In this document: positions 23,271 through 33,968 of the stretch, piece after piece
Position numbering within the stretch: position 1 is the stretch's first letter
How the letters are laid out: each line of letters starts with the position of its first letter
Assembly (NCBI GenBank): GCA_024741835.1
Contig: JAENRP010000066.1
Span: 62,001 to 126,000, forward strand
Origin: Diplocarpon mali
Lineage: Eukaryota; Ascomycota; Leotiomycetes; Helotiales; Drepanopezizaceae
Length of the DNA stretch: 64,000 bases
Direction of reading: 5' to 3'
Translations under genes and position numbers: made by a program
Notes under the pieces: model-generated
What the model was told of the DNA's origin: nothing
The model's database searches: none
What the model saw: the letters and a program-made list of their open reading frames with translations, nothing else

Positions 23271-23791
23271 AACTACTCCAAGTTGTACTAGTTCTGCACC
23301 GCTATTTCACCGCCGCCTTCCCAAGATTTCGATTTGGAGATGTCCGCTTCAGGCCTGTAGTTTCGCTGATCCGAGGGGCTGATCGCATCGGTGCAACCGT
23401 ACGCCAGCAGCTCAACCTGGCGCTTCGGCTTGCTCTAGGTCTCTATGGAGGCACCCCCAACTTGGACACCCTCGACTCCAGAGAACCCTCTCTCGAGAAA
23501 ACACGACAACCAACACCATCCTTTGCACCTCCTTTCCCACGCTAGCCGCCTCCTATTCGAGCATCCCCGAGCTACAGTATCGAACTCTGTACAGCAGTCG
23601 CCCGACCAGGATCCCTTGGTCACATACACTTCCGAGCCGAGGTGGCCAGCCCATAGTGTTGATCAACATCGGTGGGCTGCTGGATTCCCGCTCTGTAAAA
23701 CTCAGCTCCGGATGCATGACTAGATGTGTTGGGGGGGGTTCCTTTCCAAGTTCTGCCCGGGTCTCGAAAACGGACTTGTCGGGTCCGAACT

Positions 23792-24056
23792 GCAAGCCTG
23801 GTTTCCCAGAGCGGTTTCTGAGTTACCACTTGAGCATGGAGGCGAGCCTTTGACTGAGTGCCCTCTCCTATTGTGGCGTTTAAGCCTGTTTTCAAGAGCG
23901 GTTTCTAGGTTACCACTTGAGCATGGAGGCGAGCCTTTGACTGAGTGCCCTTTTCCATTCTGGCCTTTAAGCCTGTTTTCAAGAGCGGTTTCTAGGTTAC
24001 CTCTCAAGCATGGAGGCGAGCCTTTGACTTAGTGCCCTCTCCCATTCTGGCCTTTA
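23792..24056 (+). repeat. 87-bp minisatellite, three tandem copies
   Basis: The motif GAGCGGTTTCT.GTTACC recurs at 23809, 23896 and 23983, an exact 87-bp period. Copies are about 90 percent alike. Because 87 is 29 codons, the frame stays open on both strands: plus-strand units read FSRAVSRLPLEHGGEPLTEC, minus-strand units include SVKGSPPCSSGNLETALENR. No signal or domain shows that either is translated. Confidence 0.9.
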
Positions 24057-25261
24057 TCCCCCCCGGTCCCCCGCGACTGGATGTCTCCTCTCGGCCCCGA
24101 GTAGAGTTTTCAGAGTAGAGCCTCCAGCGTTTCTAGACCTCTTGCAGAGTCTCTTTACCAGAGGCTGGCCTTGCTCCCCAGCAGAGAGCCTCCTGGCACC
24201 GGAGCAACTTGAGGATCTTCCCTCGGGTCTGGCCGTGCGCGTTGTCGCTGATCCGCGGTAGTGAGGATCTTCCGTCGCGACAAGCGCCGAGTAGCTCAGA
24301 AGGAGAAGTCGAGCTCGGACGAGCTCTTCTCGTCAACGTTGACGAGGGCCAGAGAGTTTGAGACGGATCAAGCACAGTGGGGTACTTCTCAGAAGCTTGC
24401 AACGGCGATCCTGTAGGAGAGATTCTAGTGAATGGCGACCAGGTTGGAATCTACAGATGTGTACCCCCGAGACCCGATGGACTGAGAGGAAACGCGCAGG
24501 GATAGCGGGGATCAACGTACAGCAGAGGTTGTATCAGCATCGAATGCGACCCTCTGTTTCTTACGTCTACCAGAGAGCGGCGGCGATCGTGGCACTAGGC
24601 CAGTGGGACGGGGTTGGTACATTCACACCGAGCCTCGCTGTCTTGCTTCGGATTCTGCTCGGAGGGTTAATGCTCGATCCGGAGGGAGGAACATTTCGAA
24701 AGGGACCATGCGACGGCTTTTTTTCGTTCCCGGGGACTCCTCCGCGGAAGTGACCGCCTGCCATGCGCACCGTGATCTGCTTCTCCCTCTCGGCAGCCTG
24801 TAGTCGAGTAGAGTATCACAGCCGATAAAGCCATCTCTACGATTCCGGATGGATAGCCGCGAGCGGTAGTTTCTCGCGGCCCGTCGAGTCATTTTTGCTC
24901 TTGACAATGCGTTCTAAGTTCTTGGTGCCCTGGCCGACAACATTCCTGCGGTGTTCGACTCGCTTAGCCTGAAGCTACTCCTTTTACTTATTGAACATCC
25001 ACGCCTTAAACGGCTGGAAGTACTATGGACGATATGCTTAGCATCCGCCTCAACAGTGACCATTTCGCAGATCGAGAGGGATTCCCGTAGTTCTCGGGTG
25101 TTATCGCCGTCAGAACACGGTAGTACTTTGCAGGCAGTACGCTTGTATGTTTTCTATATCATGATACCGTTCGTGCGGTTCAGCTACTAGCCAATACCAA
25201 TATGACGTCGCTGCAGCAAGTCAGAGCGTTCGCAGTCGAATGCGCCTCGGACTGTGGTCAC

Positions 25262-25366
25262 TTCACCGCAGGCTAGACAAACACCAGGCTAGCCTACGAC
25301 AAGGGTAGGATTTCCGTACGTTTGCAAGGTTGAATAAATATACTCTCCTGTGGCGTTGGTGAGGCC
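25262..25366 (+). mobile_element. MITE-like element copy C (degenerate)
   Basis: The left end CACTTCACCGCAGGCTAGAC and the interior (ACACCAGGCTAGC, GTTTGCAAGG, ATATACTC) align along their length with copy A at 61468. The right arm reads CTGTGGCGTTGGTGAGGCC, a diverged reverse complement of the left end. Confidence 0.55.
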
Positions 25367-26035
25367 TCCGACGAACTCCTGGTCGATCGTTTCCCTTGCC
25401 TCGACTTTTCGGACACGTTAATCCGTGTGCCTCGACTACGATCTACTCAAATCTGCCTGCCGCCTTATGCAAAGCGCTCTACCACACGGTATAACCTACG
25501 CGTCGCAAAGACGTTCAAAAGCGATAGAGATAGGTTTTATAAAGATGATTAGTTTAGTAAACACAAAGGACTAAATCCGAAAATGAATTGGTTCATAGAT
25601 TTGACGTACTACGATATATAAAACACTTTTCGGAGAGACGGCTCAACACCTGTATGCAGGGTCTCCTACGAACCTGCAGACTCTGCAGAGCCGAGATGAA
25701 GTCTTTCGACTGCGAAACAATCAACCCCGAGGCGAATAACGTTAGGCCTCCGGAAACGTCGGACTGAAAAATTTTTCTCCCTACTATGCAAACTGTCTTA
25801 CAAATACACCCTACTTTCGACCTCTACTTGCGTACTCTAGGACTGTTTACATATATACCTACGAGTAAAGGAAGGCTTGACAAAGGATACAAAGGGGAAA
25901 AGGCGGGCCGTAGTATTTAAGGAGGCAGAGAACGAAAGGAATATATTTCGACAATTTTATATACAGTCGATAAGAAGGGTCACGGTTAAGAGCCGTCGCC
26001 GACTAATACGACACTTGATACTTCGTACAGGCAAT

Positions 26036-26286
26036 AATGATTCCGGATTTCTAGTCCGTGCGTAAACTTATGCTCTTTAGATACTTAGCAATGCTGCTTT
26101 ATCAAATTCTCTTAGTATTTTATATACGCTCCTATTGAGTCCGTATTGAATTACTATGATTCAAGCTGTAAAAGCGGCAAATTAACATTCAAATATCATT
26201 GGAGGTACTCCTAGCTTAGTATCCTTGTAAATAGAACCTTCTACGATATACGAGAATCGTGCACGGACTAGAAATCCGGAATCATT
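26036..26286. repeat. 26-bp perfect inverted repeat enclosing 199 bp
   Basis: Arms 26036-26061 and 26261-26286 are exact reverse complements (core GATTCCGGATTTCTAGTCCG). The enclosed 199 bp is AT-rich with no frame. Size and structure suit a small non-autonomous DNA element or fold-back unit. No clear target-site duplication. Confidence 0.75.
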
Positions 26287-27486
26287 TCAGCAAGTACTAT
26301 GTATATCCAAATAAGTAGCAGCTATTGGCGTAAAGGGCTCAACTTAGAGTAGAGAGCCTCAGGCGACTCTATTTAATAAGGCACCTTCTGAGAACGTACT
26401 CGCCCGAGACCTACAGTGAATCACTATCGCCTGAAGTATTGGTTAGACTCTTGTGTAAGGATCAGGGAACCATAGGTATAAGAGGCTGAGTAGTGAACTG
26501 CAAAGAGTTTTCTATACTAATTTGTTCCTTATACCTAATCCGCATATAGCGTTTGCCGCTTGTGCTGTATAGTTTAGAGCAAATACAGCACATTGAAAGG
26601 AAAAAAACACCTTTGACTCCTCTAATTATGTTTAGTCTGGCTATAACAAGAGCAAGTCGCAGGTACTGCTAGCTTTTCAAGCACATCTCTCTCCTCTCCT
26701 CTTGGTTATGTTTTCCCCGGCTATATATGCTTTAGGCTAAGGCGCAAGATATACTTCGCTAGTCTAGTTCAGCACCACAGATCTGCTATTGTGAAACAGA
26801 ACCTTACAAGACAAGTAGGTTTACAAGTAGTCGGTCGGCTCTTAGAATACTTGCAATTATGTTTTTGCGATGCATAGATTACATGAGAGCATTACGAAGC
26901 ATAGGGCGGCATGCAAATTCCAGTGGTGAAGGCTTAACAAATAATGTTTCAGGAAAGTCGAGGCATGGGAGATAATCGACCCAGGGACCACCACGTCCGC
27001 AAAGACCCTGAAGAAAGGCTGTACGTACTGATCTCATCACCGCCGTCGATCCCTTCGTCGGTGGCGACTCGCGACTCGCGCAAGTCGTTCTCTAAGAACA
27101 GAGGATTACACCCAATTCTCGAAAACAAAGCAGATCTGCACCCAGTCCGAGGAACCGGGCCAGCTGCCAATGATATGATTGGGGCAGTGTTGATGCTGCC
27201 ACTACCAATATCTGAAGCTTAAATGCCCCTTGGAAGCCGGGGCGCACCAATCACCCCTCCCCAAAACTGGGTGACCAGAATAACCTCGTTCTAGTCGCGA
27301 TTACGAGCTTCCGACCTAGGGCTGCAATTTCGTGTTTGCGGCCTCGCGAGAAGGCTTGCCGGCTGGGCATTTGTCGACATACCCACCGAACCTCAGCATG
27401 GAAATCTACAAAGGCCGCGGGTTTCCCCCGGGGTGCTGGGCCCAGCATTGTCTGCCACCAGGCTGCATCGTCCCACTCTCGCCATC

Positions 27487-29224
27487 ATGCTCTATCCCTC
27501 AGCAGCCCGCGCGGTAGGCGCCTGTCTCTTCGTCGCAGCCACGACCCTTGCCGTGCCGACTTGGCCGGACAAGAACGATGAGTTCGAGCAGATCATGTAT
27601 GTCTCGGCTGGATACGCCAGAAGGGTAAGCTTCAAAGGAGAATCCCACCGACAATGTATTGATGCGAACAGGGCTTCCTGGACTTCATCAGCCCGTGCTC
27701 CTTCAGCGATGTTGGGAAAGGGAGGATCAACGCCGCGGAATGGATCAGGACCGCCTACCACGATATGGCGACAGCAGATGTGGACGCGGGGACTGGAGGC
27801 CTTGACGCCTCGCTCATGTTCGAGACGGAGAGAGACGAGAATACCGGCGACGCCATGAACCACACCTTCGGCTTTCTCGCCTCCTTCCACTGCTCACAGG
27901 TTTCCGTCGCGGATCTGCTTGCGCTGACCGTCCAGGCGGCTGTGAAGATGTGCAAAGGCCCGCTGCTGCCCGTGCGGACCGGGAGAGTCGATGCAACCGA
28001 AGCAGGACCGTACGGGGTGCCCAAGCCGCACGAAAACATCACGGCCCTGACTGAGAAGTTCGTCCGCCAGGGCTTCAACACGAGCGAGATGATCGAGCTT
28101 GTGGCTTGCGGGCATACCATTGGTGGAGTGCACGGCGTCGACTTCCCAACCATCGTTCCGGATGCTGGCAATGCGGGCTTCAACATCTCTCGCTTTGATT
28201 CCACCACCCAGTTCGATAACGCCGTTGCCACGGAGTACATCAACGGGAACACCACCAACCCGCTTGTTGTTGGCCCTGACCCGACCATGCATTCAGACAA
28301 GGTCGTCTTCTCTGCAGACGGAAACGTCACCATCAAGGCCCTCACGGACCCCGATGTTTTCCAGGAAAGATGTGCTTCGGTCATGACCAAGATGATCGAG
28401 ACTGTCCCTGCTGGTATTGTGCTGAGCGAGCCCATATTGCCGTACGAGGTCAAGCCCAACCTCATCAGTCTCGAGCTCTCCAACGACGGGAGCAACCTTA
28501 CCTTCACTGGTCATATCCGGGTCCGAACAACGGTTCGTCCTGCCGCTCAGATTAAGAATGTCACACTCCTCTACACTGATCTGGACGGTGGCTGCGGGAC
28601 GATTGCGACCAAGATGGCGACATTCTCCGGCGGATCGAGCACTGGGCTTACTGACAACTTCATGGTACGTACCAAGTAGTCTTTTTTCCAACCAAGGAAA
28701 AAATGGCTAAGCCTCAGCAGAACTACGAGATCTCCACCGTCATCCCAGCGTCGACAGCTATCAAGTCCTTCAACGTTTCGATAACAAACACAAACGGAAC
28801 GGTTGAGACCTACGACAACAATGGAGTCGGCTTCCCAGTCTCAAGCCCCATCTTTCTCTCTAGCACGCGCAGCTGCAAGCGCACCAACGAACCGTATAGC
28901 ATGACTGTCGCAGCCGCCGTAAGCCCACATCCTCTCTCAACTCCAACACCCCACTGATCGAAGCCGTAGGTCCGTGAAGATTACACCGCAGACGACGTGC
29001 AACTCGTCTACAGCGTTCCCTTCAACCGTCAAGGCGTAATCATCCCCCTGATCAAGACCGAAACGACCGCCATGACCTTCAACAGCACCGTCGGCCCCTA
29101 CGACATCTACACCGTGACCGTTCCGCTCATCAGTGGGCAAGTTATCGAAGCCACCTTCGACCTGGTGGCCGGGGATAACATGGATTATTTCCGCAACGCG
29201 GCGAAGTTCCCCGAATGTAAATAG
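27487..29224 (+). CDS. Secreted ascomycete class II-like haem peroxidase
   Basis: Model: join(27487..27624, 27672..28664, 28721..28918, 28970..29224), 527 residues, introns 47, 56 and 51 bp, all GT..AG. A signal peptide (MLYPSAARAVGACLFVAATT) leads into a plant/fungal peroxidase fold. The distal pair is Arg72 and His76 in AAEWIRTAYHDMATADVDAG, with TGGLDASLMFE after it; the proximal haem ligand is His194 in IELVACGHTIGGVHGVDFP. The domain ends near residue 320. A second half of about 200 residues, Thr/Asn-rich and beta-like, with many NXT/S sites, has no recognised domain. Known relatives use hydrogen peroxide to oxidise phenolic or aromatic substrates outside the cell; activity here is inferred. 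The Mn-binding residues of Mn-peroxidases were not evident. Confidence 0.92.
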
Positions 29225-29761
29225 ACATAGACATAGACTAGCGTAATGATCTCTGCGCCTCGGGAGCAAGGATGCGCAGGCTGTAAGGCGTGCGAAGAGC
29301 ACGAACCAAAGGCGCGCGAGATCGTGAGAGGGAGGAAAAATACCAACCAGGCTGCTCTCTCTAGAAAACGGGCCTACGAGGGGGCAGACGCCATGTGGAC
29401 GTGCATGGGATATTTGGGAGGATAATATAATCTACAAGGCATTAATAGAGTGCAAATAGTCTGAATACATTCTATCTCATCATCTTATACACGAATCAAA
29501 CTCTTGCCTCACATCTATCAAACCGGTGGGGTGATAGGAGACGCCATTTTCCGCCACGTCCTCGGCGGAAAGGAGTGTAAATTAGGAGCTGGAGAGTCTG
29601 CTCTGAAGCGCCAAGAGCACCACTAAACACGAACTCACGTGAACCACACCCCCCGAACGCCCGACGGCCACCTCGCCGCGCTGGGCCCCGGACGACAAGC
29701 ACCAGCTCCCCCCCTCCCCATCCACCTCCTCTCCAGCGCCGATGAGCGCCGACGGACCAAC
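29225..29761. other. Intergenic between peroxidase and AP-2 sigma
   Basis: Peroxidase 3' UTR, starting with a TAGACA hexamer repeat at 29222-29238, followed by the AP-2 sigma promoter. No gene seen. Confidence 0.5.
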
Positions 29762-30565
29762 ATGGTGCTCTCGTTCATCCTGATCCAGAACCGGCAGTGC
29801 GTGCCCTCTCTCCCCCGTCTCTGCTCCGAGGCCAGAGCCAGGCCCTCGCTCCAAACCCCAGCACCCCGAGCTCCCATGCGCCGCCGGACCTCGAACTCTG
29901 CTGACGCCGCATCCGTAGAGGGAAAACCCGCCTCGCCAAGTGGTACGCCCCGTACAACGACGAAGAGAAGATCAAGCTCAAGGGCGAGGTGCGTCCGCCC
30001 CTCCCCTCCCCTGACCTCTCCTCCCAAAAGAAGAAGACGAAGAAGAAGACGAAGAAGAAGAAGAAGCAAGGCCGTGCTCCAACACCTCTGACACCAAGCG
30101 CGAAAGGTCCACCGCCTCATCGCCCCGCGCGATCAGAAGTACCAGTCCAACTTCGTCGAGTTCCGCAACAACAAGATCGTGTACCGGCGCTACGCCGGGC
30201 TCTTCTTCTGCGTGTGCGTCGACGCCAACGACAACGAGCTGGCCTACCTCGAGGCGATCCACTTCTTCGTCGAGGTGCTGGACAGCTTCTTCGGGAACGT
30301 GTGCGAGCTGGACCTAGTCTTTAACTTTTACAAGGTGCGTTCCCTTCTGGCCGAGGGGAGGGGCTTGGAGACGGACAGGGCCGAGAGGCTGGAGGGGGGC
30401 AAGGGGGGAGCGGAGGCGTGGGGGAGCACGGCGTGAGATAGACGGGGGCTGAATGCGACTCAGGTTTATGCGATCCTCGACGAAGTCTTCCTTGCGGGCG
30501 AGATCGAAGAGACCAGTAAGCAAGTCGTTCTGACAAGGCTGGAGCATCTAGACAAGCTGGAGTGA
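29762..30565 (+). CDS. APS2: AP-2 complex subunit sigma
   Basis: Model: join(29762..29796, 29919..29988, 30107..30334, 30464..30565), 144 residues, the usual length. Introns of 122, 118 and 129 bp are long for this window; the second holds an AAGAAG purine repeat. The product is the small chain of the AP-2 clathrin adaptor, which binds dileucine cargo at the plasma membrane during endocytosis. The sequence is strongly conserved: [70 protein letters not shown] [59 protein letters not shown]. Length and the [14 protein letters not shown] signature separate it from the AP-1 and AP-3 sigma chains. Confidence 0.97.
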
Positions 30566-30991
30566 GGCACGGACGGCAGATGGGGAGCGAGGTACAAGAT
30601 CAGCATGTGGGCGGAGTAGCGGCGTACATGTAAGGTCAGACCAGGCTACATTTCACCGTCATGTCGCACAAGCACACAGCAACTTGTTGCGATTGATGTT
30701 AGGTGAACGGTGTATTCTATTGCCAGAGCTCTGTGGTAATGCTCATCCATGATTACAGGTAGGGTGCAGGTGCTAGCCAGGAACTATTCCGGTAACTTCT
30801 AACAGGCCCTTCCGTCATACACCATTGGAATATCCCCAGCCAAGCTCCAGCAGGGCTCAGCGTCAGAACCGCTGCAGTAAGGCACCTGTCTGCAACCTCC
30901 CATTATCCGTAACGGCGCGATTTTCTGGTCGGCTGTCGTGAGCAGCATTATCAGCCCGCTGCTGCACCTGGTCCCGCTCCTGACGAACTCT
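30566..30991. other. Convergent intergenic with possible readthrough frame
   Basis: Holds the AP-2 sigma 3' UTR and, on the minus strand from 30991 to 30863, a continuation of the reading frame of the small gene at 30992-31306 after its TGA. Confidence 0.4.
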
Positions 30992-31306
30992 TCAACGCTC
31001 CAGAGGGTGCTCGTGGACCAAGGCGGCCTCCTCAGCTTGTGCGCGTAGAAGCTCTTGCTTGGCCGGATTCTTCGTCAGGATGGGGATGATATCGAGGGGA
31101 GGGGGCACAAGGAGAGAAAACGTGCGGGAAAATTCCTTCAGTGTCTCGGTATCCTTTGCGCGTGAGCTAGCTGTGGTGGCACCGTGGTTTGATGAGTTGA
31201 CGTCGTCTTGAGAGCTCTTGAAATGTACTTTGAGCATTGGCTTTGCGACTGAATTGACAGACGAAGTGTTTTTTGGTGACGAACTCGAAGGCAGAATCAA
31301 TGCCAT
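30992..31306 (-). CDS. Small hypothetical protein
   Basis: ATG at 31306, 104 residues, no recognised family. A Ser/Asn/Thr-rich N-terminal half precedes a more ordered end: TLKEFSRTFSLLVPPPLDII, then PILTKNPAKQELLRAQAEEAAL. The final helix-like stretch continues past the TGA in the same frame (RVRQERDQVQQRADNAAHDS...) for about 42 codons to a second TGA at 30863-30865, and that segment keeps the charged, helical character. Either the true gene has a splice I cannot place, the stop is a recent mutation, or it is read through. Confidence 0.4.
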   Translation of the reverse strand: MALILPSSSSPKNTSSVNSVAKPMLKVHFKSSQDDVNSSNHGATTASSRAKDTETLKEFSRTFSLLVPPPLDIIPILTKNPAKQELLRAQAEEAALVHEHPLER

Positions 31307-31666
31307 TGGATGGTGTGTCGCTGAGGACGAAAACTTGGAGCGTGATGTGGAAGGAGAGATTTGAAGATGTTAGATTGTGTTTGCTGCACAGTCGTTTTCT
31401 TTCTGTTCAGTTTGTGTTATATCATTCAACGTGGTAAAAGATTTGGGAAGGGTTAAAGCCCTGACGTGCTATTTATCTCTAGCGCGTCATTTCCCTCTTA
31501 CCTAGTTTGCCTTTCAACGCGATTTGGCTCAATACAAGCGCCAATATATTGCATCATTATCAGTGGCCTATCTTCCTAGTAAACTGTTGTAGTGTGCTGG
31601 TATTCCTCGCACGGAAAAAGCTCTAGGACTCTGCAAGCTTCCTGCACAGTGATGATTTTGCATTTC
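31307..31666. other. Intergenic, tandemly oriented minus-strand genes
   Basis: About 360 bp holding the 5' flank of the small hypothetical gene and the 3' flank of the zinc-knuckle gene. Nothing else seen. Confidence 0.5.
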
Positions 31667-33493
31667 TTATGTATCACGCATCGCCTTCGCTCGTTTTGCT
31701 CGCTCTAAGTCGGTCTGCTTCCACATATCTTGGGCCGTCTTGCGCTTCCCGACGTGGTTGACCACCTCTCTCGTTTCGGGGCGCCTCTGCACCAAATACT
31801 GGACGAGCGGCGAATATTTCATTATTGGCTTCATGTTCAGTCCGTCCTTATACATTTCATCAGAGTTATCTCCTTCGCTTTCGTACAAGTCCACTGATTC
31901 CGAGGAGTTTTCGTTCGGCCTAAGTGTGAAGGTCGGTTTACGCGAAGTGGAATCCGCCGCATAATGACCATTAGTGTCGACGTGCTCTTCGCTAGTCATC
32001 GACGTGTCGTCGCTCTCACAGTCTTGATCCCGCTTCCGAAAAGCGCGAACCATCATGCCTGCCATATCAAGGTCCTCCTTCGGAATAGTTCCCATACCCT
32101 GGCTATCTGTCTTGCGCGTCTTTCTTGCATAGGCCGAGTCCGCGGGACTGTCAGTGCCACTCGACCTAGATCCATCTCCTGAGCGTGCTCGCTTCGTATT
32201 GCCGCTTCGTTTAATGGTGGTCTCTTGAATCATGCCTACAAGTTCGTCCGATTGCTCGCGGAAAAGTCTCTGCTTGCTGTCCTCGACGTTCTGGAGTGAC
32301 TGGAGAATCTCTAGTTTTCTTCCAGAAGGGGTTGGGCTGTAGCTGTAAGGCGGGCTGATTGACGACAAGCCATATGACGATTCTGCTCTCGAGATGACTC
32401 TGGAACAAAGACTTTCGCTATCTCTCAAAGTATCCGATACTATATCTCGATTTTCGAGGATGCGAGACTTGGTTTTCTTCGATGTTGGTGTTTTGATGCC
32501 CCTTGCCTTGCGCTTTTGGATTATCGAGTAAGGGTCGCCGTTCTTGGGACAGAGTGACTTGAAGTGGTCACCTCTCGTGTGGCAGATCTCGCACCGATAT
32601 TTGTCATTTGGTGATCTATCAAAATCCGGGTCCATGTTTGTGGGGCACACTTGTAGGTGGTGTCCTGTAAAGTGAATCAGCCGTTTGGGCTCCCAGGTAC
32701 ACCTTTCACTGACAGGCTAGGTAAGTGACAGTGGTGCACTATTGTGCAGAAGCTGAATCGGTGAAATCGACAGCCGAGAACCACGTACCTCTCTCACTAC
32801 ATCTTTTACAGATATAGTTTGCTGGCGGCGGTCCGTCAAACTTGTACTGATCGGTCCGCTTCCTTTCACACATCTCGATCGATCCGTCTCTCCCGAAGTT
32901 ATCGCCTCTCGACTCATCCCTGTAACGCTCCTGGTATAACGCCTCCTTCATGTGTCTCCATGATCCGTCCAACCTGATGTTCTCTTCCCGTCTCTCTATT
33001 ATTGAGCCTAACGGACGGTAAATGTCATGGCCGCCAACCATCCTGTCCACGGGCTTCCTCTCGCTGTAAGTATCAGTTTTCTTTGGCTGTCTCCTCTCTT
33101 GGAGATCTTTCGTATACTCCTCAAACGACTTGCTGATTTCGCTCTCCATTAGGACATCTCGGTGCAGCTTATTGTCAAATAGATCTTGCTCGCGCTTCCA
33201 CTGACTGACTTCCTGAACAACCTCGTCCTGGCTGAATCCCCCTCGACGCGAGACTCTGAACCCAGTGTAGCAGCGTGTTCGACCAGTGCTCAGTGTGGAG
33301 CGATCGTTGCTGTCTTTGAATCTCGAGCCAACGGAGATAGATAGAGAAGGTCGCACGTGTGGAAGTTGATGAAGAGAGATCTCTATACAGGAACCTCTGG
33401 GACATGCGGCACAGCTCGGGCTCATGGATAGAATCTGGGTCTCTGATAAAATCTTCACTCACTGTCAAAGTATTCCTCGGAACTCGGCCACAT
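31667..33493 (-). CDS. Zinc-knuckle (CCHC) protein, nuclear-type, function unknown
   Basis: The body is sure: exon 31667-32664 joined across intron 32665-32788 (GTACGT..TACAG) to an exon ending upstream of 33250. The splice creates an exact CCHC knuckle, CKRCSERGHHLQVC, in YICKRCSERGHHLQVCPTNM, followed by a second Cys/His group, YRCEICHTRGDHFKSLCPKN. Before it is a charged coiled-coil-like region (EVVQEVSQWKREQDLFDNKL, ISKSFEEYTKDLQERRQPKK); after it are basic and acidic disordered stretches and a basic C-terminus (DMWKQTDLERAKRAKAM). Two 5' ends are possible: an ATG at 33425 continuous with the body, or (preferred) a short exon 33463-33493 coding MWPSSEEYFD with a GTGAGT donor and a 209-bp intron, giving 497 residues. 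RNA or ssDNA binding is inferred from the knuckles. It lacks the DWNN domain of Mpe1/RBBP6. Confidence 0.75.
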
Positions 33494-33968
33494 GCTTGAT
33501 GGGGTTTGGAAAAATGTCTGCCAGAGGGGGCTTCGATTGAAGCAACCTTGCCAAGCCGTAAGCGACAACTTCTCTTTCTGGATTGAAATGTTGATTACTC
33601 GAGAAGGAGCAGTGAAGAACTTGAAGAGGGCTTTCAAATAGGCTGAGCGAGTAAAACTTCCAACATCTGTCCAGTATCTTATGGAATCCAGGGTTTGCAT
33701 CACGCATGGGGCACATGTGAAACATAGACAAGAGCAAGCGGAGTCTACCTACAACACCATGACATATTAGCAAAGGCTGCCTGCATTTATGGCTCAGGTT
33801 AGTTGACTGCGGTTTTCCAAGCGTTTGAAGTGGTTAGAAGTATCTTTGGCCACAAAAATGTCTTTGTTCGAGTTTAAAATAAGCCTTTGAAAGATTTCTG
33901 CGTGTTTTCTATGCTTTCTATGTCACCCAAATCTGCAAAACTACAGCATTTGCCTTGGTTTCTTTCTC
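33494..33968. other. Intergenic between the zinc-knuckle gene and HIS5
   Basis: Promoter of the zinc-knuckle gene and 3' UTR of HIS5. Minus-strand frames here are open for up to 100 codons but show no family. Confidence 0.4.

Larger units (their letters stand above)
24057..27486. other. Gene-free gap, AT-rich from about 25500
   Basis: From 24060 to 25500 base composition is balanced but all frames are short. From about 25500 to 26900 the sequence is AT-rich with stops in every frame, probably a decayed repeat. It contains a MITE-like copy (C) and a 26-bp perfect inverted repeat. The last 500 bp is the presumed peroxidase promoter. Confidence 0.5.
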
